This document shows, one piece after another, positions 36,962-46,183 of a stretch of DNA of 64,000 bases. Position numbers and translations under genes: made by a program. Numbering within the stretch: position 1 is the stretch's first letter; every line of letters begins with the position of its first letter. The notes under the pieces are model-generated. The model saw only the letters and a list, made by a program, of their open reading frames with translations. It did not search any database and had not been told where the DNA came from. Origin of the DNA: Thermosynechococcus sp. NK55a (GTDB lineage Bacteria; Cyanobacteriota; Cyanobacteriia; Thermosynechococcales; Thermosynechococcaceae); the NCBI RefSeq assembly GCF_000505665.1, contig NC_023033.1:744001-808000 (forward strand), read 5' to 3'.

Positions 36962-38773
36962 CTAGCGATCGCGAATCCGCATATAGGCCTGAATCACCTT
37001 GAGGACCATGGGGCCACAGACAGACCCACCGCCACCCCCTGAGTTTTCGGCAAAGGCCACAACAACAATTTCCGGGTTCTCGGCAGGGGCATAGGCGCCA
37101 AACCAGGTGTGGTTAGGCCGAGGTGGATCTTCCCCTGTACCACTTTTGCCGGCGATCGCCACCTCGGCAATATTCAGAGCCGCTCCTGTACCATTGGTCA
37201 CCACCTGTCGTAAGCCTTGGCGGAGCACTTGTACGGTAGAAGGCTTCAAATTCAATGACTGTCGCCAGCGATCAGGATTTTCAGAAGCAATCAGGTGCGG
37301 ACGCACTTTGTAGCCCCCATTCGCAGGCACGGCAAACATCACCGCCGCTTGAACCGGACTCACCTGCAACGCCCCTTGGCCAATGGCCGTGATTAAGGTG
37401 TCGCCGTCGTACCAGCCTTCGCCAAAGGTTTTCCGCTTCCACTGGGGATCTGGGACAAAGCCCGCTGCTTCTCCCGGTAAGTCAATGCCCGTTTTGGTGC
37501 CCATGCCAAAGCGCCGTGCCCACTCAATCAGCGTTTCAGGACCAATGGCACGTGCAACTTGACCAAAAAAGGTGTTACTGCTCCAAGCTAAGGCGCCCGC
37601 AAAGCCCAAAGGCCCAAAGCCTGCCCGATTCCAATCGTGGAAGGCAAAGCCCCCTGTATAAAGAGCAGGATAGGTCATGAGAACAGTATCAGGGCGGAAC
37701 TTCCCAGACTCTAGAGCCGCCACCGTTGTTACAATTTTGAACGTACTCGCGGGGGGAAACCCTTGGAGGGCACGGTTGACAAAGGGAAATTGCCGCCGCT
37801 GGAGCTCATCCCATTGCTCTTGGGTCATACGGCGAGCAAACCAATTGGGGTCAAAGGCAGGGTAACTGGCCAGAGCAAGAATCGAACCATCGCGGGGATT
37901 CATCGCCACGATCGCCCCCGGTCGACTCCCTAGGGCCGCTTCCGCCGCTTTTTGCAGGTCTAAATCCACCGAAAGCATAATATCATTCCCCGGGCGGGCC
38001 ACCTTTTGCCCAAGAATGCGAATGACTTTGCCTTGGCCATCCACCTCCACCTGCTGACCGCCCCAAGTTCCCCGCAGTACTTTTTCATAGGTGGCTTCCA
38101 CGCCCATTTTGCCTATAACATCCCCAAGGCGATAGCCCTGATCTCGCCGCGCCGCCAGTTCCTCTTCATTCAGTTCCCCAATGTAGCCAATGATGTGGGC
38201 CGCCGTTTCACCATGGGGATAAAAGCGCAGGGCTTCACGGTCAATTTCGACCCCCGTCAGCAAATTGCGGTGTTCTTCGAGAGCAACAATTTGCCCTTGG
38301 TTAATCCCTTGGGCAATGCGAATCAACGAAGGGGAATTCACCCCCGCTTGTTTGACCCGCGCCTCGATCTCACTGGCGGGGATATTGAGCACCCGCGAGA
38401 GAATCCTCACCGTCTGCGGCCACTCCGGCTTTTTAGCAGCAAGGGGCCAGAGAAAGACGGAGTAGGAGAACTTATTTCCGGCCAAGATCCGCCCTTTGCG
38501 ATCCAGAATCTTTCCCCGCTCCGGCGGTTTGGGAATCAGGCGAATGCGGTTTTCATCGGCCATCTGGCGGTTGCGATCGCCTTCAACAATTTGCAGGTAA
38601 GCCAAGCGACTGCCAATGCCCCCCAGCAAAAATACCGTCATGATTGAGAGCAACACCAAGACCCGACCCTGTTTGCCAACCCCGCGATCGTAGGCTGGGT
38701 AGGTGAGGGAACGAGTGGGGTGTGGTTTTAGCATTGCCATAGGCAGGAGGAGTTGATCACTGCGTCTATTCAA
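36962..38773 (-). CDS. mrdA: Penicillin-binding protein 2 (elongation transpeptidase)
   Basis: 603 residues: an N-terminal membrane segment (about 38-60), a PBP dimer domain with NRIRLIPKPPERGKI, and a transpeptidase domain with SxxK (ASTFK, Ser about 343), SxN (SSN about 395) and KSGTGE (about 541). It crosslinks peptidoglycan in the elongasome with RodA. The frame opens at 38773, but Met at 38740 or 38734 may be the true start; no clear ribosome-binding site decides. A Gly-rich GGGGGSV stretch sits near the end. It precedes the M23 peptidase gene on the same strand. Confidence 0.93.
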   Translation of the reverse strand: MNRRSDQLLLPMAMLKPHPTRSLTYPAYDRGVGKQGRVLVLLSIMTVFLLGGIGSRLAYLQIVEGDRNRQMADENRIRLIPKPPERGKILDRKGRILAGNKFSYSVFLWPLAAKKPEWPQTVRILSRVLNIPASEIEARVKQAGVNSPSLIRIAQGINQGQIVALEEHRNLLTGVEIDREALRFYPHGETAAHIIGYIGELNEEELAARRDQGYRLGDVIGKMGVEATYEKVLRGTWGGQQVEVDGQGKVIRILGQKVARPGNDIMLSVDLDLQKAAEAALGSRPGAIVAMNPRDGSILALASYPAFDPNWFARRMTQEQWDELQRRQFPFVNRALQGFPPASTFKIVTTVAALESGKFRPDTVLMTYPALYTGGFAFHDWNRAGFGPLGFAGALAWSSNTFFGQVARAIGPETLIEWARRFGMGTKTGIDLPGEAAGFVPDPQWKRKTFGEGWYDGDTLITAIGQGALQVSPVQAAVMFAVPANGGYKVRPHLIASENPDRWRQSLNLKPSTVQVLRQGLRQVVTNGTGAALNIAEVAIAGKSGTGEDPPRPNHTWFGAYAPAENPEIVVVAFAENSGGGGGSVCGPMVLKVIQAYMRIRDR

Positions 38774-38858
38774 TTGCCACTCTATCAGATGGGCTGAAAC
38801 CAGCGTTGGAGAATTCCGATAACCTATAACCTAGAAGAAGTTGAAGTATTGCGGCTGC

Positions 38859-39518
38859 ATGAAGCGATCGCGCCCCCGTCCCCAAGTCCAAGCCCCCAGT
38901 CAAAATCTGGACTCATTCCTCGATGTCCTCACGAATACTGTGGGGGTGATGATCTTTGTTTGCCTCTTTGCTAGCTTGACGGCAGCAGTATCTCCTGCTC
39001 TTGTGCGCACCCCCATTGCCCGCGAAACCCGCAAGGAGGTGTATTTCTTTGAGTGCCGCGAAAATCGCGTCCTGCCCCTTGAGGCAGATCAAGCCAGTGA
39101 GGCCATCGATCGCCACCTAAGGCACGTTAGTGACAACCCCTTTGCATCCCCCGATCAAATTCAGCAAGAACTGGCGTCCTTTCGCTACAGTACCCGCTAC
39201 TACGATGTACGCCTGAGTCTGGTTCTCCAAGGAGAGAAACCCATTCTGCAAACCCGCTTTGAGCCCCGCGATCGCCTTGGTGGGGAGTTTTTCAACACGC
39301 TGGAAAAGCCCAGCTCCAACTTTCGCCGTGTTCTTGATCGCCTCTCACCAGCGCGGTATTCCTTGGTTTTCTTTGTGCGTCCCGATGGCTTTGATTGTTT
39401 TCGAGCTGCCCGTGGGATTGCTTGGCGCAGTGGTTTTGATGTGGGTTGGGAACCGATGGGGGAGGGGCGTCCCATTGTCTTTGTCAGTGGCGGTGGTCGC
39501 CGTGTTACTGTGCAGTAG
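38859..39518 (+). CDS. Single-pass membrane protein resembling ExbD/MotB anchors
   Basis: 219 residues from ATG 38859 (an upstream TTG at 38841 is in frame). Near the N-terminus is SFLDVLTNTVGVMIFVCLFASL, one membrane segment preceded by an Asp, like the ExbD/TolR/MotB stator anchors where an Asp in or beside the helix carries protons. The rest (about 170 residues) is soluble and of no family I recognise. No MotA/ExbB-type partner is adjacent, so the stator role is only a likeness. It lies 15 bases before hisF on the same strand. Function unknown. Confidence 0.55.
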   Translation: MKRSRPRPQVQAPSQNLDSFLDVLTNTVGVMIFVCLFASLTAAVSPALVRTPIARETRKEVYFFECRENRVLPLEADQASEAIDRHLRHVSDNPFASPDQIQQELASFRYSTRYYDVRLSLVLQGEKPILQTRFEPRDRLGGEFFNTLEKPSSNFRRVLDRLSPARYSLVFFVRPDGFDCFRAARGIAWRSGFDVGWEPMGEGRPIVFVSGGGRRVTVQ

Positions 39519-39533
39519 CCACAAGGAGGGATG

Positions 39534-40375
39534 ATGCTTGCCAAACGAATTTTGCCCTGTCTGGATGTGAAGGCGGGGCGGGTGGTCAAGGGGGTGAACT
39601 TTGTTAACCTGCGGGATGCTGGCGATCCCGTAGAACTGGCTCAGGCCTACAATGCAGCGGGTGCCGATGAACTGGTGTTTTTAGATATTACAGCTACCCA
39701 TGAAGAGCGCAACATCCTCATTGATGTTGTCTATCGCACCGCGGATCAGGTGTTTATTCCCCTAACGGTGGGGGTGGCATTCAGTCCCTGACGATGATCA
39801 AGGATCTATTGCGGGCCGGGGCAGATAAAGTCAGCCTGAATTCGGCGGCAGTGCGGCAACCTGATCTTGTGAATCGGGCCAGCGATCGCTTTGGTGCCCA
39901 ATGTATTGTTGTTGCCATTGATGCTCGACGCGAAGCCCATTGTGCTCCTGACAATCCCCGCTGGCAAGTCTATGTGCGCGGCGGACGAGAAGCCACGGGT
40001 CTAGATGCCGTAGAGTGGGCCGTGGAAATGGCCAAGCGGGGCGCTGGGGAACTATTGGTGACCAGTATGGATGCCGATGGCACCCAGGCGGGCTATGACC
40101 TTGAATTGACGCGGGCGATCGCCGAGCGAGTGGAGATTCCTGTGATTGCCTCTGGGGGGGCAGGCACCTGTGAGCATATTCGCGCTGCCCTTGTGGAAGG
40201 GAAAGCAGAGGCGGCCCTCTTAGCCTCGCTCCTGCACTACGGCCAACTGACGATCGCTCAGATCAAGGACTATCTACATCAGCACCAAGTGCCCGTGCGC
40301 CAAGCAGAACCCCTCCCTCAACCAGCCAGAGAGGGGCTAGGGCATTCAGCTAGAACGGCCATGTCCAGTGGCTAA
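39534..40375 (+). CDS. hisF: Imidazole glycerol phosphate synthase cyclase subunit, frameshifted
   Basis: HisF closes the imidazole ring in histidine synthesis, using ammonia from HisH. The start gives [15 protein letters not shown] with the catalytic Asp, and the second half has VAIDARRE and [14 protein letters not shown]. The frame breaks after PLTVG: at 39770-39774 there are five G where six give the conserved [15 protein letters not shown]. Correcting one base gives about 280 residues, slightly long because of a C-terminal tail that overlaps the converging phosphoketolase stop by 26 bases. Histidine synthesis being essential, a sequencing error is the likely cause. ATG at 39531 is an alternative start. 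Confidence 0.9.
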
Positions 40376-42788
40376 ACTCTGGCTTGTCCACACCATACTC
40401 GTAGGCATAGCTGCGGGCGGCAATTTGCATGTTGCGGAATTTTTCCTTGGCATGGGCACCCGCCACCTGAAGTTCAGGGAGGCGATCGATGGCATCAATG
40501 GCCAGACTAAAGCGATCAATCTCATTATTGATGGCCAATTCTAAGGGGGTGTTGATGTTGCCCTTTTCCTTGTAGCCCCGCACGTGCAAGTTACGGTGAT
40601 TGTGGCGGCGGTAGGCAAGGCGGTGAATTAACCACGGGTAGCCATGGAAGTTAAAGATAATCGGGCGATCGAGGGTAAATAGGCTATCAAAGTCGCGATC
40701 GCTCAGACCATGGGGGTGTTCGGTTTCCGGTTGCAGCTTAAAGAGATCCACCACATTAATGTAGCGAATCTTGAGCTCCGGAAACTCCTGCCGTAGGAGG
40801 GCGATCGCCGCCAACGCCTCTTGGGTGGGAATATCGCCAGCGCTAGCCATGACCAGATCCGGCTCGTAGCCTTGATCGTTGCTGGCCCAGTCCCAAATGC
40901 CCACACCTTTCGTGCAGTGAATAATGGCCTGATCCATCGTCAGGTACTGCAAGTGGCGCTGCTTGTCTGAAACAATCACGTTTACATAATTTTTGCTTCG
41001 CAGGCAGTGATCTGCCACCGACAGCAGCGAATTCACATCGGGAGGCAGGTAAATGCGGGTCACCTTGGCACTCTTGTTGCAGACAATATCCAGAAATCCT
41101 GGATCCTGGTGAGTGAAGCCATTGTGATCCTGCCGCCACACCGTTGAGGTAATCAGCAAGTTCAAAGAGGAAATATCTGCCCGCCACGACAGTTCATTGC
41201 AAATGCTCAACCACTTGGCATACTGGTTGAACATCGAATCAATCACATGGACAAACGCCTCATAGGTGGCGAAAAAGCCATGGCGACCCGTGAGCAGATA
41301 GCCCTCCAGCATCCCCTCCAGCGTGTGCTCGCTCAGCATTTCAATGACGCGCCCCTCCGGGGACAGCTCACCGCCATCGGCATCCTCATCAAAATACTCG
41401 GCAATCCAAAACTTTTTGCTGGCCTCATAAACCGCATTGAGCTTATTTGAGGTGGTTTCATCGGGACCAAAGATGCGAAAATTCGTGGGGTTGTTGCGCA
41501 TGACATCCCGCAGAAAGACCCCCAAGGGACGGGTATTTTCCGCCTCGATTTGCCCCGGCTTGTCAAATGTAAGACCGTATTGACGAAAATCAGGCATTTT
41601 CAAATCTTTGCGCAAGAGCCCACCATTGGCGTGGGGATTCATGCCCATGCGGTAGTGACCCGTGGGCGCCAAAGCCTTGAGGTCAGGACGCAGGGTGCCA
41701 TTTTCATCAAAGAGTTCCTCAGGGCGGTAGCTGCGCAGCCAGTTTTCCAAAAGCTGGAGATTTTCGGGATTGGTGTGCACATCCGCCAGCGGAACTTGGT
41801 GCGATCGCCACGACCCCTCGATCCTATGGCCGTTAACTGCTGCCGGGCCAGTCCAACCCTTGGGAGTGCGCAGGATAATCATCGGCCAACGGGGAAGGGT
41901 GGTCACACCCTCCTCACGGGCGGCCCGCTGAATCTCCTTGATTTTGGTTAAACAGTCGTCCAAGGTTGCTGCCATTGCTTGGTGCATAGAGGGGCGATCG
42001 GAGCCCTCCACAAAACAGGGCTCATAGCCCAAGCCGCGGAAGTAGCTTGCCAAATCTTGATGGGAAATGCGCGCTAGAATAGTGGGATTGTTAATCTTGT
42101 AGCCATTCAAGTTCAAAATAGGCAGTACTGCCCCATCCCGTGCCGGGTTCAGAAACTTATTGATGTGCCACGAGGTCGCCAAGGGGCCTGTTTCTGCTTC
42201 ACCATCGCCGACAACCGCTGCCACAATCAAGTCTGGATTATCGAAGGCCGCCCCACAGGCATGGGAGAGCACATACCCCAGCTCTCCCCCTTCGTGAATT
42301 GAGCCGGGGGTTTCGGGGGTGCAGTGACTACCAATGCCGCCGGGAAAGGAAAACTGCTTAAAGAATTTTTTGAGACCGGCGGCATCCTCACTGATGTTGG
42401 GGTAAATCTCGCTGTAGCTACCCTCAAGGTAAACCGGCGCTAACACGCCTGGGGCACCATGACCCGGTCCTGCTAAAAAAATAACCTCCTGTTGATACTT
42501 TTTGATAATGCGGTTGAGATGCAAATAGCAAAAGGCCAAGCCAGGACTGGAGCCCCAGTGACCGAGAAGACGTTTTTTAATGTGTTCAGGCTTGAGAGGT
42601 TCCCTAAGCAGGGGGTTATCCAGCAAATAGATCATGCCCGCTGCTAAATAGTTACAGGCGCGGAAGAAGGCATCCATGGCCTCAACTTCAGCAGCACTCA
42701 GTGGCTGTCCTTGAATTGTGGCGCGAGCAAGACCAAAAGCATGGATATCCTCGGTGAGTGGGGTGGGACAGGGAGGAGAGCTGACCAT
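40350..42788 (-). CDS. xfp: Xylulose-5-phosphate/fructose-6-phosphate phosphoketolase
   Basis: An 812-residue thiamine-diphosphate enzyme that splits xylulose 5-phosphate or fructose 6-phosphate with phosphate to give acetyl phosphate. Visible are the early [19 protein letters not shown], the ThDP/Mg motif GDGEAETG (about residue 195) and late HGYPWLIH. Length and the C-terminal end (HWTWPF) match the full-length cyanobacterial form. In cyanobacteria it lets carbon bypass part of the Calvin cycle and supplies acetyl units. It has its own upstream region of about 245 bases that also separates it from the methylase island. Confidence 0.96.
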   Translation of the reverse strand: MVSSPPCPTPLTEDIHAFGLARATIQGQPLSAAEVEAMDAFFRACNYLAAGMIYLLDNPLLREPLKPEHIKKRLLGHWGSSPGLAFCYLHLNRIIKKYQQEVIFLAGPGHGAPGVLAPVYLEGSYSEIYPNISEDAAGLKKFFKQFSFPGGIGSHCTPETPGSIHEGGELGYVLSHACGAAFDNPDLIVAAVVGDGEAETGPLATSWHINKFLNPARDGAVLPILNLNGYKINNPTILARISHQDLASYFRGLGYEPCFVEGSDRPSMHQAMAATLDDCLTKIKEIQRAAREEGVTTLPRWPMIILRTPKGWTGPAAVNGHRIEGSWRSHQVPLADVHTNPENLQLLENWLRSYRPEELFDENGTLRPDLKALAPTGHYRMGMNPHANGGLLRKDLKMPDFRQYGLTFDKPGQIEAENTRPLGVFLRDVMRNNPTNFRIFGPDETTSNKLNAVYEASKKFWIAEYFDEDADGGELSPEGRVIEMLSEHTLEGMLEGYLLTGRHGFFATYEAFVHVIDSMFNQYAKWLSICNELSWRADISSLNLLITSTVWRQDHNGFTHQDPGFLDIVCNKSAKVTRIYLPPDVNSLLSVADHCLRSKNYVNVIVSDKQRHLQYLTMDQAIIHCTKGVGIWDWASNDQGYEPDLVMASAGDIPTQEALAAIALLRQEFPELKIRYINVVDLFKLQPETEHPHGLSDRDFDSLFTLDRPIIFNFHGYPWLIHRLAYRRHNHRNLHVRGYKEKGNINTPLELAINNEIDRFSLAIDAIDRLPELQVAGAHAKEKFRNMQIAARSYAYEYGVDKPEFSHWTWPF

Positions 42789-43034
42789 ATAAAGTCCTCG
42801 TCAAGTCAGTATGGGTCCTTAGAAAATCAACCTCGACGCTATGGATCAAAGTTGAGCGGCCTGTAAGAAGGGCCGTAGGTCCCCAACAGTCCCATCCTAG
42901 GACCTCAAAAGGAAGCAACCAGCAAATGGGCTAAATTTTTAATTATCCACTTAATTATCCATTCGGCCACTGCTGGTTCTTGATGGCAACGCTGAGCAGT
43001 CAGCTAGCCCTCGTGAAAAGGATATTCAAACGTC

Positions 43035-43690
43035 ATGAATCCCCAAATAAAATCAAAGCAACGTATAGCCGATTACGGCGAAGTTCTGACGCCGCGGCCC
43101 ATTGTCAATGCCATGCTCGATTTGGTGAAGCAGGAAACTGAGCGGATTGACTCGCGTTTTCTGGAACCGGCCTGTGGGACAGGCAACTTTCTCACGGAAA
43201 TTCTAAAACGCAAGTTAAAAATCGTTGAGAAGCGCTACGGCAAGAGTCAATTGGAATACGAGCGCTACGCCGTCCTGGCCGTTTCGTCCCTCTACGGGAT
43301 CGAGATTCTGGAAGACAACGCCCAGGAGTGCCGCCAAAGGCTGTTTGCGGTTTTCGATGAAGCCTACACGCGGCTTTTCAAGGAAAAACCAAGGAGCAGT
43401 GCCGCGAAACGGCGCGCTATATTCTCAAGCGAAATATCGTGCATGGAGATGCCCTTTCCCTAAGAACTGTGGGTGAAAATCCGCAGCCAATCGTTTTTCC
43501 CGAATGGTCGCTGGTCAACGGCAGTCTGCTCAAGCGGCGCGACTTTGCCTTTCATGAGTTGGTGAACCATAGCGCGATGCGAGAATTGCCCCTCTTCTCC
43601 GACCAAGGCGAGGAGGTGTTCATTCCCGAGCCGGTGAAGGACTATCCGCCGGTTCATTTCCTGGAGGTGGCCCATGCCTACGATGACTAA
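43035..43690 (+). CDS. DNA methylase subunit with motif I (frameshifted)
   Basis: Corrected length 218 residues. It opens MNPQIKSKQRIADYGEVLTP and has the SAM-binding motif I FLEPACGTGNFL. Motif IV (NPPY) is absent, so this is a partner subunit, not a full methylase. The frame breaks at the A5 run 43384-43388; adding one A restores KEKTKEQCRETARYILKRN, IVHGDALSL and a C-terminus ending FLEVAHAYDD. It overlaps the next methylase gene by 17 bases, so translation is coupled. GC content is ordinary for the island (55% in 43141-43200) and no HIP1 site occurs. It is the first gene of a transferred modification-helicase cluster. Confidence 0.8.
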
Positions 43691-45230
43691 TTACAACCCG
43701 GACGTGCTCTCCTGCCTGGCTAACCTCTCCAGCGATGAGGTGTTCACGCCGCCGCAACTGGCTAACCAGATGCTGGACCTGCTGCCGGCTGAGCTGTGGA
43801 GCAATCCCGATGCCCGCTTTCTCGACCCCTGCTGCAAATCGGGCGTGTTCCTGCGCGAGATCGCCAAGCGGCTGGACAAGGGATTGGAAGCCAAAATCCC
43901 TGACCGGCAGGCACGGATTAACCATATTATGAAAAACCAGCTCTTCGGCATCGCCATCACCGAGCTGACCGGGCTGATGGCGCGCCGTTCGCTCTACTGC
44001 TCCAAGACTGCCAACGGCAAGTATTCGGTCTGCACTGCCTTTGACAACCCAGACGGCAATATCCGCTACCGGCGCATTGAGCACACCTGGAAAGACGGCC
44101 GCTGCGTCTTCTGCGGCGCCAACCAAGCCAACTACGCCCGCGGCGCGGAACTGGAAACCCACGCCTATGAGTTCATCCACACCGACAACCCCCTTTGCCT
44201 TTTCGACGAGCGAAGTGAGGGTTGTCATTTCGACGAGCGAAGTGAGGAGAAATCCATGAAATTCGATGTGATCATCGGCAATCCGCCGTATCAGTTGAGT
44301 GACGGCGGCTTTGGCCGAAGCGCGACGCCGATTTACAACAAGTTTGTCCAGCAGGCGAAGAAACTGAATCCTCGCTACTTGGTGATGATTATTCCCTCCC
44401 GCTGGTTTGCCGGCGGAAAGGGCTTGGACTCTTTCAGGGCCGAGATGCTAAAAGATGATCGGATTCGCAAACTCGTTGATTTCGAGGATGCCTCCGAAGT
44501 TTTTCCGGGTGTGGATATTGCCGGTGGTGTTTGCTATTTCCTCTGGGAACGTGACTCGCGCGGGCCTTGCGAAGTGACCAACGTGCATAAGGGTGAAAAG
44601 GTCGTTTCGGTGAGAAGACTCGATGAATTCCCAACCCTTATCCGCCATAGTCAGGCCGTGGCTATTGTCAGAAAGGTGCTCGCCAAGAAAGAGAAGAGCA
44701 TGAGCGAACAGGTATCATCAGCAAAACCCTTTGGACTTCGTACCTTTGCTCGCCCTCAGAAAGAAGGCGATATATTACTTAGGTGGCATAGTGGCGAAGG
44801 CCCTTACAACCGAAAAGACGTAAAGGCCGGCATTGAGATGATCGATAAGTGGAAAGTCATTACTTCAAAGGTCTCTTATGACCACGCCGGGCTGCCTGAC
44901 AAGAATGGACAGAGACGAGTTTTTTCCAAAATTGACATTCTGCCTCCTGGGACAATTTGCACTGAAACATATCTAATAGTTGGAGTCTATGACAACAAGG
45001 ACAATGCAGAAAACATGGTTAAGTACCTAAAGACCAAGTTTGTTCGTTTTCTGGTGGCGCAATTATCGTTTTCGCAAGACGTATTCAAAGAGAAGTTTAG
45101 CTTCGTTCCCCTCCTCGACATGAACACCGAATGGACGGACGAAAAGCTTTATAAACGATACGGGCTTACGGAAGAAGAGATCGCCTTCATCGAGTCGAAG
45201 ATTCGCCCGATGGAGGCAACCAATGAGTAG
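43674..45230 (+). CDS. N6-adenine DNA methylase with NPPY motif (Eco57I/TaqI class)
   Basis: 518 residues. Motif I is FLDPCCKSGVFL (residues 49-60) and the catalytic motif IV NPPY is at 203-206, in FDVIIGNPPYQLSD. Between them CVFCGA suggests a small zinc site. The C-terminal ~260 residues should recognise the target DNA. Just before NPPY the protein carries FDERSE twice, encoded by a direct repeat (see repeat entry). The start overlaps the previous subunit; the stop is 47 bases before the HARE-HTH gene. Together with the previous gene it probably forms a split methylase that protects a host sequence. The target is unknown. Confidence 0.85.
   Translation: MPTMTNYNPDVLSCLANLSSDEVFTPPQLANQMLDLLPAELWSNPDARFLDPCCKSGVFLREIAKRLDKGLEAKIPDRQARINHIMKNQLFGIAITELTGLMARRSLYCSKTANGKYSVCTAFDNPDGNIRYRRIEHTWKDGRCVFCGANQANYARGAELETHAYEFIHTDNPLCLFDERSEGCHFDERSEEKSMKFDVIIGNPPYQLSDGGFGRSATPIYNKFVQQAKKLNPRYLVMIIPSRWFAGGKGLDSFRAEMLKDDRIRKLVDFEDASEVFPGVDIAGGVCYFLWERDSRGPCEVTNVHKGEKVVSVRRLDEFPTLIRHSQAVAIVRKVLAKKEKSMSEQVSSAKPFGLRTFARPQKEGDILLRWHSGEGPYNRKDVKAGIEMIDKWKVITSKVSYDHAGLPDKNGQRRVFSKIDILPPGTICTETYLIVGVYDNKDNAENMVKYLKTKFVRFLVAQLSFSQDVFKEKFSFVPLLDMNTEWTDEKLYKRYGLTEEEIAFIESKIRPMEATNE
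44201..44247 (+). repeat. Direct repeat (REP-like) inside the methylase gene
   Basis: TTTCGACGAGCGAAGTGAGG occurs at 44201-44220 and again at 44228-44247, seven bases apart. The second copy continues GAGAAATC. This resembles a family of short dispersed repeats (CATTTCGACGAGCGAAG...GAGAAATC) seen in Bacteroidetes, Chloroflexi and some cyanobacteria. Both copies are in frame and encode FDERSE, so the insertion keeps the methylase open. Confidence 0.8.
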
Positions 45231-45277
45231 CAATGTTTCTCCATCCATCAGCCTATTTTGACCATGGGAGGCTGATC

Positions 45278-46183
45278 ATGACATTTCTTGAATTAGCAGA
45301 GCTGATACTTCGGGAAGAGAAGCGCCCGTTAACTTCTAAGGAAATCTGGCGCATAGCACAAGAAAAAGGCTATGCGGACCAAGTTGGCTCAAGGGGCGAG
45401 ACGCCGTGGGCTACGATAGCGGCAAGCCTCTATACTGATATAAAAGATAATCTCAACACCAAGTTCACCAAACCAGAACCTGCTCACTTTGCTTTGAAAG
45501 AATTTGCCAATGTCGCGGTATTAACTAGCGATGAGCCAAAAAATAACAGGACATCTGAGTACAGAGAAAGAGACCTTCATCCATTCTTGACCTATTTTGC
45601 TTACACTTACCAAAGGATCTACACCAAAACGATTTATCATGAAAGTTCTTCCAAAGACCGCTATGCTCAGTGGCTGCATCCAGACATGGTAGGTGTATAC
45701 TTCCCTTTAGATACTTGGCAACCAGAGGTGCTGGAAATTGCGCGCGATTTGGGAAACCTGGTCCTGAAGTTGTACTCTTACGAAATAAAACGAGAACTTA
45801 CCTTTAGTAATTTGCGCGAGTCCTTTTTCCAGGCAGTATCTAATTCCTCTTGGGCACATCAAGGATATTTGGTTGCAGCAGAGGTTGATCAGGATGAAGA
45901 TTTTATAGAGGAATTGAGTAGACTGTCAACTTCTTTTGGAATAGGCGTAATCAAGCTCGATATTCATAATCCGGATAACTCGGAAATTTTAATACCGGCC
46001 AAAGAAAAGGAGCTTCTGGATATAAACACAATGAACAGACTTGTGTTAATCAATGGCAATTTCCGCGAATTTCTTAAAGGAATTAAAATTGATTTTTCTA
46101 GCCGAGAAATACGCAAAGAGCGTTATGATCAAGTTCTTGGTAGTGAAAAGCTAATAGAATTTATGAACAGTCGAGGAAGCTGA
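45278..46183 (+). CDS. HARE-HTH domain protein (COG2958-like)
   Basis: 301 residues from ATG 45278, preceded by GGGAGG; the frame is open 15 codons further. Residues 1-75 are a winged HARE-HTH domain (TFLELAELILREEKRPLTSKE, then WATIAASLYTDI), found in restriction enzymes, chromatin proteins and RNA polymerase delta, and proposed to bind DNA or sense modified DNA. The rest resembles COG2958. The GC content is low (48 of 120 bases, 40%, in 45841-45960) against about 60% in the following gene. The stop shares one base with the helicase start (TGATG). It may be the specificity or effector element of the cluster. Confidence 0.72.
   Translation: MTFLELAELILREEKRPLTSKEIWRIAQEKGYADQVGSRGETPWATIAASLYTDIKDNLNTKFTKPEPAHFALKEFANVAVLTSDEPKNNRTSEYRERDLHPFLTYFAYTYQRIYTKTIYHESSSKDRYAQWLHPDMVGVYFPLDTWQPEVLEIARDLGNLVLKLYSYEIKRELTFSNLRESFFQAVSNSSWAHQGYLVAAEVDQDEDFIEELSRLSTSFGIGVIKLDIHNPDNSEILIPAKEKELLDINTMNRLVLINGNFREFLKGIKIDFSSREIRKERYDQVLGSEKLIEFMNSRGS

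Noticed and set aside
42940-42965. Tandem TTAATTATCCA before the methylase genes
   Set aside because: Two short AT-rich copies only; no CRISPR-like spacing and too little to call an operator.
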